Below, in pieces: positions 33,604-40,337 of a DNA stretch of 64,000 bases. The stretch comes from UBA3478 sp038134285 (GTDB lineage Bacteria; Bacteroidota; Bacteroidia; Flavobacteriales; Flavobacteriaceae). Below the pieces are notes generated by a model that saw only the letters and a list, made by a program, of their open reading frames with translations, was not told the DNA's origin and searched no databases. Position 1 is the first letter of the stretch; each line of letters begins with the position of its first letter. The stretch spans positions 1 to 64,000 of the forward strand of contig JAYPUW010000010.1 of assembly GCA_038134285.1 (NCBI GenBank), given 5' to 3'. A program made the translations under genes and the position numbers.

Positions 33604-34378
33604 ATCAAAAGAAATGAGTGTTGAAGAAAAACTTAGAGCACTCTACGACCTTCAATTAATTGATTCACGCATAGATACCATCCAGAACCTTAGAGGCGAA
33701 CTACCGATGGAGGTTGATGACCTTGCTGATGAAGTTGAAGGTTTAAAAACCAGACTAGCCAAGCACCAAGAAGATATTGAGACCTTAAACGGTGAAATTT
33801 CGGCACGCAAAAATGTTATTGAAGAGTCAAAAGCGCTGATCAAAAAATACGCTGAACAGCAAAAAAATGTGCGCAATAGTCGCGAATTTAATTCGTTGAG
33901 CAAAGAAGTTGAATTTCAAGAATTAGAAATTCAGTTAGCTGAAAAACACATTAAAGAGTTTAAGGTAAAAATCGAACAAAAGAACGAATTCCTTGAGCAA
34001 ACTCATGAGAAATTGAGTGAGCGCGAAACGCACCTTGGCCATAAAAAATCTGAGCTCGATACTATTCTAGAAGAAACGGCTAAAGAAGAAGCCGCTCTTG
34101 TTAAGCTTTCAGATGAGTACAAATCGAATCTCGATGAGCGCCTTTCACAAGCATACACCCGTATTCGTTCATCCGTAGCTAATAAGTTAGCTGTAGTTTC
34201 AGTAGAGCGCGGTGCTTCAGGAGGATCGTTCTTCACCCTTCCGCCACAAGTTCAAGTAGAAATTGCGTCTAGAAAGCGCGTGATTACAGACGAGCACAGT
34301 GGAAGAATTCTTGTTGACCCTACCCTAGCAGAAGAGGAATCAAGCAAAATGGAGACCATCTTTAAAAAGTTAGGATAA
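33596..34378 (+). CDS. CT398/C4-zinc-ribbon family coiled-coil protein lacking all zinc-binding cysteines
   Basis: This 260-residue protein is mostly coiled coil (about residues 10-185, rich in Glu, Lys and Leu heptads) followed by a domain matching the family's C-terminal zinc ribbon. The usual two Cys pairs are replaced: ASGGS (Ser208, Ser211) where homologues have CxxC, and DEHSGRI (Asp232, Ser235) where homologues have CEYCGRI. The protein has no Cys at all. The flanking VSVERG, FTLPPQVQ and GRILVDP remain conserved, so the fold is kept without zinc. The NIF3 neighbour is typical of the family. Function unknown. I infer a protein-protein scaffold. Confidence 0.85.
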   Translation: MAKSKEMSVEEKLRALYDLQLIDSRIDTIQNLRGELPMEVDDLADEVEGLKTRLAKHQEDIETLNGEISARKNVIEESKALIKKYAEQQKNVRNSREFNSLSKEVEFQELEIQLAEKHIKEFKVKIEQKNEFLEQTHEKLSERETHLGHKKSELDTILEETAKEEAALVKLSDEYKSNLDERLSQAYTRIRSSVANKLAVVSVERGASGGSFFTLPPQVQVEIASRKRVITDEHSGRILVDPTLAEEESSKMETIFKKLG

Positions 34379-34427
34379 GTTTTAGGTATTCTCCTTACTT
34401 ACATTTTACTTTAGAAAGGCATTAACG

Positions 34428-34435
34428 TACATTTG
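34428..34435 (+). promoter_or_regulatory. -7 box of the flavin reductase-photolyase operon
   Basis: TACATTTG matches TAnnTTTG, in the 87-nt gap after the coiled-coil gene. It predicts transcription start near 34440, giving about 25 nt before the TTG start of the flavin reductase gene. No CarH/LitR-type operator is recognisable by eye. Confidence 0.45.
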
Positions 34436-34465
34436 TTTAAGAATCTTTAAAAATACTTAAACATT

Positions 34466-35101
34466 TTGACCGCCTTTACTACTGAAAGCCTTCATGCATT
34501 ACCCAGCAGAGAAAAGGCTACCCTTATCAACGCTATAGCAGGTATTCGTTCTGCGAATCTCATTGCTACACGCGGTGATGCGGGGACAAATCTGAGCATT
34601 TTTAATTCTGTAACACATCTCGGAAGCAATCCTGCGCTCTTGGGAATGATTTTTAGGCCGCTTAGCGTTGAGCGACATACCTACGCCAATATTAAGAACT
34701 ACAAAGACTTCACGATAAATGCAGTTACAACGGCCATGGTTCCTAAAGCCCATCAGACGAGTGCGAAATATCCTAAAGGGCTTTCAGAATTTGATGCTGT
34801 AGGCTTTCAACCGCTTTTTAGAGAAGAAACTCATGTTCCTTTCGTTGAAGAAAGTCCTATTCAGGTTTTATGCACCTATAGCCAAGAACATGTGCTTGAG
34901 AATCAATGTATTCTTTTGACCGCATTAATTAAGGGGATTTGGATCGCTGAAAATGGACTTAATGAAGACCACTTTGTGAATCACGAACAGCTGCAAACAG
35001 TGGGAATCGGAGGCCTAGATGCCTACTATACTATCCGATTAGAAGGAAGATATTCTTACGCCAAACCAGGCCAAACTGCTACTAAGATCAATCAAGTGTG
35101 A
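34466..35101 (+). CDS. flavin reductase family protein
   Basis: This 211-residue protein has the flavin-reductase-like split barrel: SREKATLINAIAGIRSANLIAT, GTNLSIFNSVTHLGSNPALLG, and HTYANIKNYKDFTINAVTT, with a C-terminal YTIRLEGRYSYAKPG. It would use FMN or FAD. An in-frame stop (34448-34450) lies just upstream and no ATG precedes the conserved region, so the start must be TTG at 34466 (or ATT at 34463). It is first in a four-gene run with DUF2256 and two photolyase genes, overlapping DUF2256 by 4 nt, so it may supply reduced flavin to those enzymes. That last point is inference. Confidence 0.85.
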   Translation: MTAFTTESLHALPSREKATLINAIAGIRSANLIATRGDAGTNLSIFNSVTHLGSNPALLGMIFRPLSVERHTYANIKNYKDFTINAVTTAMVPKAHQTSAKYPKGLSEFDAVGFQPLFREETHVPFVEESPIQVLCTYSQEHVLENQCILLTALIKGIWIAENGLNEDHFVNHEQLQTVGIGGLDAYYTIRLEGRYSYAKPGQTATKINQV

Positions 35102-35241
35102 CACACCGTAAGGCATATTTACCTGAAAAGATTTGTATCCATTGCCAAAGGCCTTTCAGCTGGCGAAAAAAGTGGGAACGGGATTGGGAAGAGGTCAAAT
35201 ATTGCAGTAAAAGATGCGCACAAGAATACAAGAGAAAATGA
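35098..35241 (+). CDS. DUF2256 mini-protein (zinc-binding type)
   Basis: A 47-residue basic frame begins at GTG (35098), overlapping the flavin reductase stop by 4 nt, and ends with TGA overlapping the next ATG by 4 nt. It has four Cys in two pairs: KICIHCQRPF (Cys13, Cys16) and VKYCSKRCAQ (Cys36, Cys40), plus the conserved SWRKKWERDWE between them. This matches DUF2256, a short family that I recall as frequently adjacent to cryptochrome/photolyase genes. It probably binds one zinc ion. Its biochemical role is not established. Confidence 0.85.
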   Translation: MTHRKAYLPEKICIHCQRPFSWRKKWERDWEEVKYCSKRCAQEYKRK

Positions 35242-36527
35242 AACGAAGTAACGCATTAGTTATCCTAAATGGATGCCTAAGGACTGAAGACAACCAGCTG
35301 CTTGAACAGGCTTCAAGTCATGACGGAGTTCTTTGTATTTACCTCATTGATCGACGTCCGATAACGCTCCATGGGCAACAATTTGAAGCGAAAGGACTCT
35401 ATGCTAGAACTTTTGAATTAGAAGCCTTATCCGAGCTTGAAGTACGTTTAAAACAGCTTCGTATCAACCTATCTGTGATCCCTTTTGAGACCGAGGCTGT
35501 TTTCAAGCTCATAGAGCACCACCACATTGATACTGTTTATAGTGCCCTTTCGATCGGATCTTACGAACAGCATCTGAGAAATCTCATACTCGAAAAAACT
35601 AGAGGCAGCCTAAAGTGGAAAGAATACCCTGTGCAAATTTTGATTGGACCTGAGAATACACCTTTTGAAATCAATGACTTACCAGAGGTATTTACCGTCT
35701 TTCGAAAAAAGATTGAGAAGCGATTGAGTATCGAAAGACCTCTTGAATGTATAGAAGAGCACTCATATAACAGCCTGTTTCAATCCGATCATTCGGCCTT
35801 ACCCAGCTTGGCCAGTTTTGGTTATCTCTCATTAGAGCCTGACCGCAGAAGTGCTCATCCGTTTAAAGGGGGAGAATCTGAAGCCATAAAACGCGTAAAG
35901 GATTACTTCTTTAAAAGAAGACTCGCCTCTCGCTATAAGAAAACTAGAAACGGCTTAATAGGTGAAGCTTACAGCACCAAATTTTCAGGATACTTGGCCC
36001 TGGGATGCATAAGTGCTCGATCTATTTATGCAGCACTTTCAGAATACGAATCGAACGTTGAAAAAAACGAAGACACCTACTGGGTACTCTTCGAACTCTT
36101 GTGGCGAGATTACTTTAAATTCTTAGGGCTAAAACACAAAGAAAACCTATTCAAGCTAGGGGGTATCAAACAGCGATCGTACCCATGGAATAACGATAAA
36201 ACAGCGTTTGAGGCTTGGATCAATGGTAAAACTAAAGATCCCTTTGTAAACGCTATCATGCTCGAATTAAAGCATACCGGATTCACGAGTAATCGCGGAA
36301 GACAAAATGCGGCGAGCTATTGGTCAAAAACGTTAAGGCAAGATTGGAGGGTTGGGGCCTATTACTTTCAAACTCAATTAATCGACAATGACGTTCAAAG
36401 TAATTGGGGAAACTGGAATTACATCAGCGGCGTGGGTAACGATCCTAGAGATCGTGAATTCAATACAAAGCTTCAGGCCGAGCGGTATGATCCATATCAA
36501 GAATTTCAAAAGCTGTGGAACCAATGA
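35238..36527 (+). CDS. cryptochrome DASH family photolyase
   Basis: This 429-residue protein has an N-terminal alpha/beta photolyase domain (ALVILNGCLRTEDNQLL, VLCIYLIDRRP) and a C-terminal FAD-binding helical domain (TKFSGYLALGCISARSIY, ELLWRDYFKF, TGFTSNRGRQNAASYWSKTL, DVQSNWGNWNYISGVGNDPR). The last motifs are typical of the Cry-DASH group, which repairs cyclobutane pyrimidine dimers mainly in single-stranded DNA. I chose ATG at 35238 (ATGA overlap with DUF2256) and not 8 codons earlier. It overlaps the Fe-S photolyase gene by 4 nt. Confidence 0.9.
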   Translation: MKRSNALVILNGCLRTEDNQLLEQASSHDGVLCIYLIDRRPITLHGQQFEAKGLYARTFELEALSELEVRLKQLRINLSVIPFETEAVFKLIEHHHIDTVYSALSIGSYEQHLRNLILEKTRGSLKWKEYPVQILIGPENTPFEINDLPEVFTVFRKKIEKRLSIERPLECIEEHSYNSLFQSDHSALPSLASFGYLSLEPDRRSAHPFKGGESEAIKRVKDYFFKRRLASRYKKTRNGLIGEAYSTKFSGYLALGCISARSIYAALSEYESNVEKNEDTYWVLFELLWRDYFKFLGLKHKENLFKLGGIKQRSYPWNNDKTAFEAWINGKTKDPFVNAIMLELKHTGFTSNRGRQNAASYWSKTLRQDWRVGAYYFQTQLIDNDVQSNWGNWNYISGVGNDPRDREFNTKLQAERYDPYQEFQKLWNQ

Positions 36528-38068
36528 TACGTTTAAGACTCATTTTAGGAGATCAGCTCAATACGCATCATTCTTGGTTCAATACGGTTGACGATCAAAC
36601 CTATTACCTCTTTGCAGAAATGTCTCAAGAGGCGGCCTTTCCTGAGCAACACATCCAAAAAATAGTTGCTTTTTTCAGCGCGATGCGGGCCATGTCTGAT
36701 ACCCTTAGCGCAAGAGGGCACAAGGTCATCTATCAACCTATTAGCGAGCACCCTAAACGAAGTTTACAAGAGCGTATTCAAGCATTGGCAGTTGAACTCC
36801 AAGTTGATCAATTTGAATACCAACTTCCTGACGATTACCGCTTAGATCAAGAACTTTTAGGAATTGCCAAGGCACTAAAGGCACTTGGTGTAAGAACCTC
36901 TCACTATGAAACAGAGCATTTTTATACCCATCGATACGAGCTAAAAGAGTTCTTTGGAGAAAAGTCGCTCTTAATGGAACGCTTCTACCGAGCCATGAGA
37001 AAGAAACACCATATTCTGATGGCAGGTGAAAAACCAGTAGGAGGTCAATGGAACTTTGATCGAGAAAACAGAAAATCATACGACCACAAAGCCCCCTTAA
37101 AAGATCCCCTAACGTTTCACCATGATGTTCGAGCGCTTTGCAACGAAATTGATAAAAGTGGTATTCCTCACTTCGGATCTATTGTGGACACCGACTACAA
37201 CTGGCCCAAGACGTATCAAGAGGCCACCTCGATGTTAGCTTATTTCTGTGAAGAACTCTTGCCCTATTTTGGCACCTACCAAGATGCCTTATATAGCCAA
37301 CACCATTTCTTATTTCACTCTAGGCTGTCTTTTGCCATGAATGCTAAAATCATTGGTCCACACGAGGTCATTGACAAGGTGATTGAAACCTATGAAAAAT
37401 ATTCGTCACGCGTTTCGCTGCCTCAAGTAGAAGGGTTTGTCCGTCAAATTTTAGGATGGCGTGAATTTATGAGAGGTGTCTATTGGAAAGAAATGCCTCA
37501 CTACAAGAGTCTTAATTACTTTAACCATAAAAGACCTTTACCCGATTTTTATTGGACCGGGAAAACCAAAATGCACTGTGTAGCCCATGCCATTGAACAA
37601 ACCATGGAAGATGCCTATGCGCATCACATTCAGCGCCTCATGGTTACCGGTAACTTTGGATTGTTAGCCGAGCTCGATCCAGACGCCCTTGACCGATGGT
37701 ATCTAGGGGTTTATGCTGATGCTATTGAATGGGTAGAACTCACCAATACCCGGGGAATGTCGCAATATGCCGACGGAGGCATCATCGCCACAAAACCTTA
37801 TATCAGCAGCGCGAACTATATCGATAAGATGAGCGATTACTGTAAATCTTGTCATTTCAGCCCTAAAGAAAAGACCGGAGAAAAGGCCTGCCCCTTCAAT
37901 GCGCTCTATTGGAACTTTCTGCTAAAAAAACGTGAAGTACTAAAAAAAAATCAACGGATGTCAATGATGTATAGAATCCTTGACAAAAAATCTAAAATTG
38001 AGTTGAAGGCTTATAGCGAAAAGGCTGAAGAGATCTTAGCCGACCTCGACGGAACTCTAGGAGAGTAA
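36524..38068 (+). CDS. Fe-S cluster photolyase/cryptochrome (FeS-BCP type, DUF523-like annotation as photolyase-related protein)
   Basis: This 514-residue protein belongs to the bacterial Fe-S photolyases (PhrB-like, (6-4) lesion repair). The N-terminus LRLILGDQLNTHHSWF is diagnostic. Four Cys sit where the [4Fe-4S] cluster is bound: Cys352 in KMHCVAH, then Cys440 and Cys443 in YCKSC, and Cys456 in KACPFNALYW. The spacings 88, 3 and 13 match those I recall for Agrobacterium PhrB. The FAD region includes GFVRQILGWREFMRGVYW and RLMVTGNFGLL. The start at 36524 gives an ATGA overlap with the Cry-DASH gene. The 3' end overlaps convergent clpP by 12 nt. Confidence 0.92.
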   Translation: MIRLRLILGDQLNTHHSWFNTVDDQTYYLFAEMSQEAAFPEQHIQKIVAFFSAMRAMSDTLSARGHKVIYQPISEHPKRSLQERIQALAVELQVDQFEYQLPDDYRLDQELLGIAKALKALGVRTSHYETEHFYTHRYELKEFFGEKSLLMERFYRAMRKKHHILMAGEKPVGGQWNFDRENRKSYDHKAPLKDPLTFHHDVRALCNEIDKSGIPHFGSIVDTDYNWPKTYQEATSMLAYFCEELLPYFGTYQDALYSQHHFLFHSRLSFAMNAKIIGPHEVIDKVIETYEKYSSRVSLPQVEGFVRQILGWREFMRGVYWKEMPHYKSLNYFNHKRPLPDFYWTGKTKMHCVAHAIEQTMEDAYAHHIQRLMVTGNFGLLAELDPDALDRWYLGVYADAIEWVELTNTRGMSQYADGGIIATKPYISSANYIDKMSDYCKSCHFSPKEKTGEKACPFNALYWNFLLKKREVLKKNQRMSMMYRILDKKSKIELKAYSEKAEEILADLDGTLGE

Positions 38069-38599
38069 CCCATCTACAATACCGTAAGCGAGCGACTCGT
38101 TAGCATCCATCCAGTAGTCTCGATCAAAATCATTCATCACCTTCTCTAGTGGCTGACCGCAATTATCGGCTAAAATGCGCGCACCAATTTCTTTAGTTTT
38201 TATGATTTCTCGTGCCTGAATCTCGATAGAAGAGGCCTGTCCTTGTGCGCCACCGCTAGGTTGATGAATCATCACTCTCGCATGAGGCTGAATCATACGG
38301 CGACCTCTCGCCCCAGCTGAGAGTAGAATACTACCCATAGAAGCAGCTAACCCAGAGCATACAGTAGCAACAGGACTCTTGATCTGCATCATCGTATCGT
38401 ATATAGAAAAGCCAGAGGTCACGTAACCTCCAGGGCTATTGATGATCAATTGAATCTCATCGTGATTCAAAGAATCTAAGTACAACAAGCGTTCAACGAC
38501 GTGTTTTGCATTAGCGTCATTTACCATTCCCCACAAAAAAACCTTACGCTCTTCTAAAAGCGCATTTTCGATTAACTTTTTTACTTTTGGCTGACTCAT
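38057..38599 (-). CDS. clpP: ATP-dependent Clp protease proteolytic subunit
   Basis: This 180-residue serine protease of the ClpP family has nucleophile Ser87 in GLAASMGSILLSAG, His112 in MIHQPSGGAQGQAS, and an Asp in DFDRDYWMDANES. The N-terminus is shorter than in canonical ClpP (about 195-220 residues), missing the axial loop region that contacts ClpX/ClpA. It may be the second ClpP of a two-ClpP organism. No clpX is adjacent. It overlaps the photolyase gene by 12 nt at its 3' end. Confidence 0.88.
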   Translation of the reverse strand: MSQPKVKKLIENALLEERKVFLWGMVNDANAKHVVERLLYLDSLNHDEIQLIINSPGGYVTSGFSIYDTMMQIKSPVATVCSGLAASMGSILLSAGARGRRMIQPHARVMIHQPSGGAQGQASSIEIQAREIIKTKEIGARILADNCGQPLEKVMNDFDRDYWMDANESLAYGIVDGLLS

Positions 38600-38622
38600 T
38601 TGAACACTGTTTCAATGAATCA

Positions 38623-38630
38623 CAAAAATA
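38623..38630 (-). promoter_or_regulatory. -7 box of clpP
   Basis: TATTTTTG on the minus strand fits TAnnTTTG, 23 nt before the clpP ATG. It lies between the divergent clpP and lipoprotein starts. No clear -33 element. Confidence 0.45.
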
Positions 38631-38677
38631 CACTGAATGGGCATTCTAGCCTACTAATGCGTATTTTTAAAAGACAA

Positions 38678-39340
38678 ATGAAAAAGATTTTCTTACTTTT
38701 TTCGGCCTTATTAACGCTCATATGGTCTTGTAGTCAAAATACACAGCCCATTTCAGAGGCTGAAATTAGAGCACAACAAGTAGCTGAGGCACACGGATTA
38801 AATGCCTTTTCTAAAGTCTCAGAAGTAGCCTTTACTTGGGGTGTTGTGCGTGCAGAAGGAAACTTTGAAAGACGCTGGATCTGGAATACTAAAAACGATA
38901 CGGTAACGCGTATAGTGAATGGCGATAGCATATCCTATAATTGGAAGGACTTAGACTCAATTAGCAACGAAATCAACAAAGGATTCATCAACGACAAATA
39001 CTGGCTTTTTGCTCCCCTCCAATTGGCCTGGGACAAAGGCAATTATACCGTGAGCCTTGAGAAGGAGATTAAATCGCTGGGCCAGGGTCACCTACTAGAC
39101 AAACTGACCATTACCTATGGCAATGAAGGAGGATACACCCCAGGAGATGCCTATGATTTTTATATAGACAAAGATCATGTGGTAAGGGAATGGGTCTTTC
39201 GAAGAGGAGCTTCTGAAGAACCATCAATCGTTTCGATATGTGAGGATTACATCACCTTAAGCGGATTGGTAATGGCCCAAAAACACAGCAGATTAGGACA
39301 AGAGAATTACCTCTATTTGTCTGATATCATTGTAAAATAA
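38678..39340 (+). CDS. hypothetical lipoprotein
   Basis: This 220-residue product has a signal peptide (MKKIFLLFSALLTLIWSC) with a lipobox-like IWSC at the end, then a mature domain with a mixed sheet pattern (VVRAEGNFERRWIWNTKNDTV, YWLFAPLQLAWDKGNY, LTITYGNEGGYTPGDAYDFY). I do not recognise the family. It resembles soluble outer-membrane-anchored lipoproteins of flavobacteria. I chose the ATG that begins the signal peptide. Upstream in-frame sequence to 38600 lacks signal character. It is divergent from clpP and 14 nt upstream of the O-methyltransferase gene. Confidence 0.72.
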   Translation: MKKIFLLFSALLTLIWSCSQNTQPISEAEIRAQQVAEAHGLNAFSKVSEVAFTWGVVRAEGNFERRWIWNTKNDTVTRIVNGDSISYNWKDLDSISNEINKGFINDKYWLFAPLQLAWDKGNYTVSLEKEIKSLGQGHLLDKLTITYGNEGGYTPGDAYDFYIDKDHVVREWVFRRGASEEPSIVSICEDYITLSGLVMAQKHSRLGQENYLYLSDIIVK

Positions 39341-39354
39341 CTCGAAGCTAACGC

Positions 39355-40014
39355 ATGCATTTTTTTTCTGATGCTCTAGAAGAGTACCTCAACCAACAAC
39401 TCGATACTGAAGCAGATTACCTCGAGGCATTACGAAGAGAAACACACCTCAAGGTGATCCAACCTAGAATGCTTAGCGGCCATTATCAAGGGAGATTATT
39501 GGCGCTTATTTCTAAACTTTGCGCACCTCAATACATTCTTGAGGTTGGCACCTACACAGGATATTCGGCGGTTTGTTTAGCAGAAGGACTACGCAGTGGC
39601 GGTAGGCTCACTACCATTGAGGTTAACGAAGAACTGAGCAGTATACAGCAATGCTTTTGGAGCCAAAGCCCGTATCAGTCAAAAATCAAGGCCATTGTTG
39701 GAGATGCGCTCACCATTATTCCTGAGTTAGACGAGTCCTACGACCTTGTATTTATAGATGCCAAAAAGGCGGATTACACCAAATACCTAGAAGCGGTGAT
39801 TCCGAAGTTGAACGACGGCTGTCTGCTACTTTCAGATAATATTTTATGGTCTGGCAAGGTGGTTGAACCGATAAGTGACAATGATAAAGCGACACAAGAG
39901 CTTGCAAGATATAATCAACTCTTAACCGATGATCCTAGATTTGAACAGGTTATTCTTCCGGTAAGAGATGGACTAAGTTTGGCGCGCTATAGCAAACCTA
40001 CTGACGCTTTATAG
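39355..40014 (+). CDS. SAM-dependent O-methyltransferase, caffeoyl-CoA/YrrM type
   Basis: This 219-residue class I methyltransferase has motif I ILEVGTYTGYSAVCLAEGL, LTTIEVNEELSSI, DLVFIDAKKADYTKYLEAV (metal and substrate residues), and LLSDNILWSGKVVEP. The fold is that of the divalent-metal-dependent O-methyltransferase family 3. Natural substrate unknown. The 3' end overlaps convergent tatA by 17 nt. Confidence 0.9.
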   Translation: MHFFSDALEEYLNQQLDTEADYLEALRRETHLKVIQPRMLSGHYQGRLLALISKLCAPQYILEVGTYTGYSAVCLAEGLRSGGRLTTIEVNEELSSIQQCFWSQSPYQSKIKAIVGDALTIIPELDESYDLVFIDAKKADYTKYLEAVIPKLNDGCLLLSDNILWSGKVVEPISDNDKATQELARYNQLLTDDPRFEQVILPVRDGLSLARYSKPTDAL

Positions 40015-40270
40015 TACCGCTAACCTCTTCTACCGATTTCTTTACCTCATCAGCACTCTTTTTAAGATCACTCGCAATACTCGTATCGATACCACTTTTG
40101 TCTGCAGATTTCTGGATTTCTCTTTTAATATCATCTGTAGCATCTCTAAGCTGACGCATACCTTTACCTAGTCCTCTCATGATTTCAGGCAACTTATCTG
40201 CTCCAAATACCATGATAACAATAAAGACGATAAAAAAGATTTCAGCTCCGCTGATAAAAAGAGAAATCAT
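39998..40270 (-). CDS. tatA: twin-arginine translocase subunit TatA/TatE
   Basis: This 90-residue protein has the TatA layout: an N-terminal transmembrane helix (residues 7-23, SGAEIFFIVFIVIMVFG), the hinge FGADKLPEIMRGLGKGMRQLRDA that forms the amphipathic helix, and a charged cytoplasmic tail. TatC is not in the window. A -7 box TATATTTG lies 8 nt upstream of the ATG (40278-40285), so the transcript is nearly leaderless. A strong terminator of the M1 peptidase gene lies directly upstream. Confidence 0.92.
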   Translation of the reverse strand: MISLFISGAEIFFIVFIVIMVFGADKLPEIMRGLGKGMRQLRDATDDIKREIQKSADKSGIDTSIASDLKKSADEVKKSVEEVSGTIKRQ

Positions 40271-40277
40271 AAGGGTA

Positions 40278-40285
40278 CAAATATA
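40278..40285 (-). promoter_or_regulatory. -7 box of tatA
   Basis: TATATTTG on the minus strand matches TAnnTTTG. It ends 7 nt before the tatA ATG, which predicts a leader of only a few nucleotides. It overlaps the T-rich tail of the preceding terminator. Confidence 0.5.
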
Positions 40286-40286
40286 A

Positions 40287-40316
40287 AGAATCCCGCAGCC
40301 AAAGCTGCGGGATTCT
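40287..40316 (-). terminator. terminator of the envelope operon ending in the M1 peptidase gene
   Basis: A perfect 13-bp stem (AGAATCCCGCAGC with GCTGCGGGATTCT) around a 4-nt loop is followed on the minus strand by TTTATATTTG. The T-run is imperfect but the stem is very strong. It separates the M1 operon from tatA. Confidence 0.8.
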
Positions 40317-40337
40317 CATTTCAGTTTCAAAGCTTTC

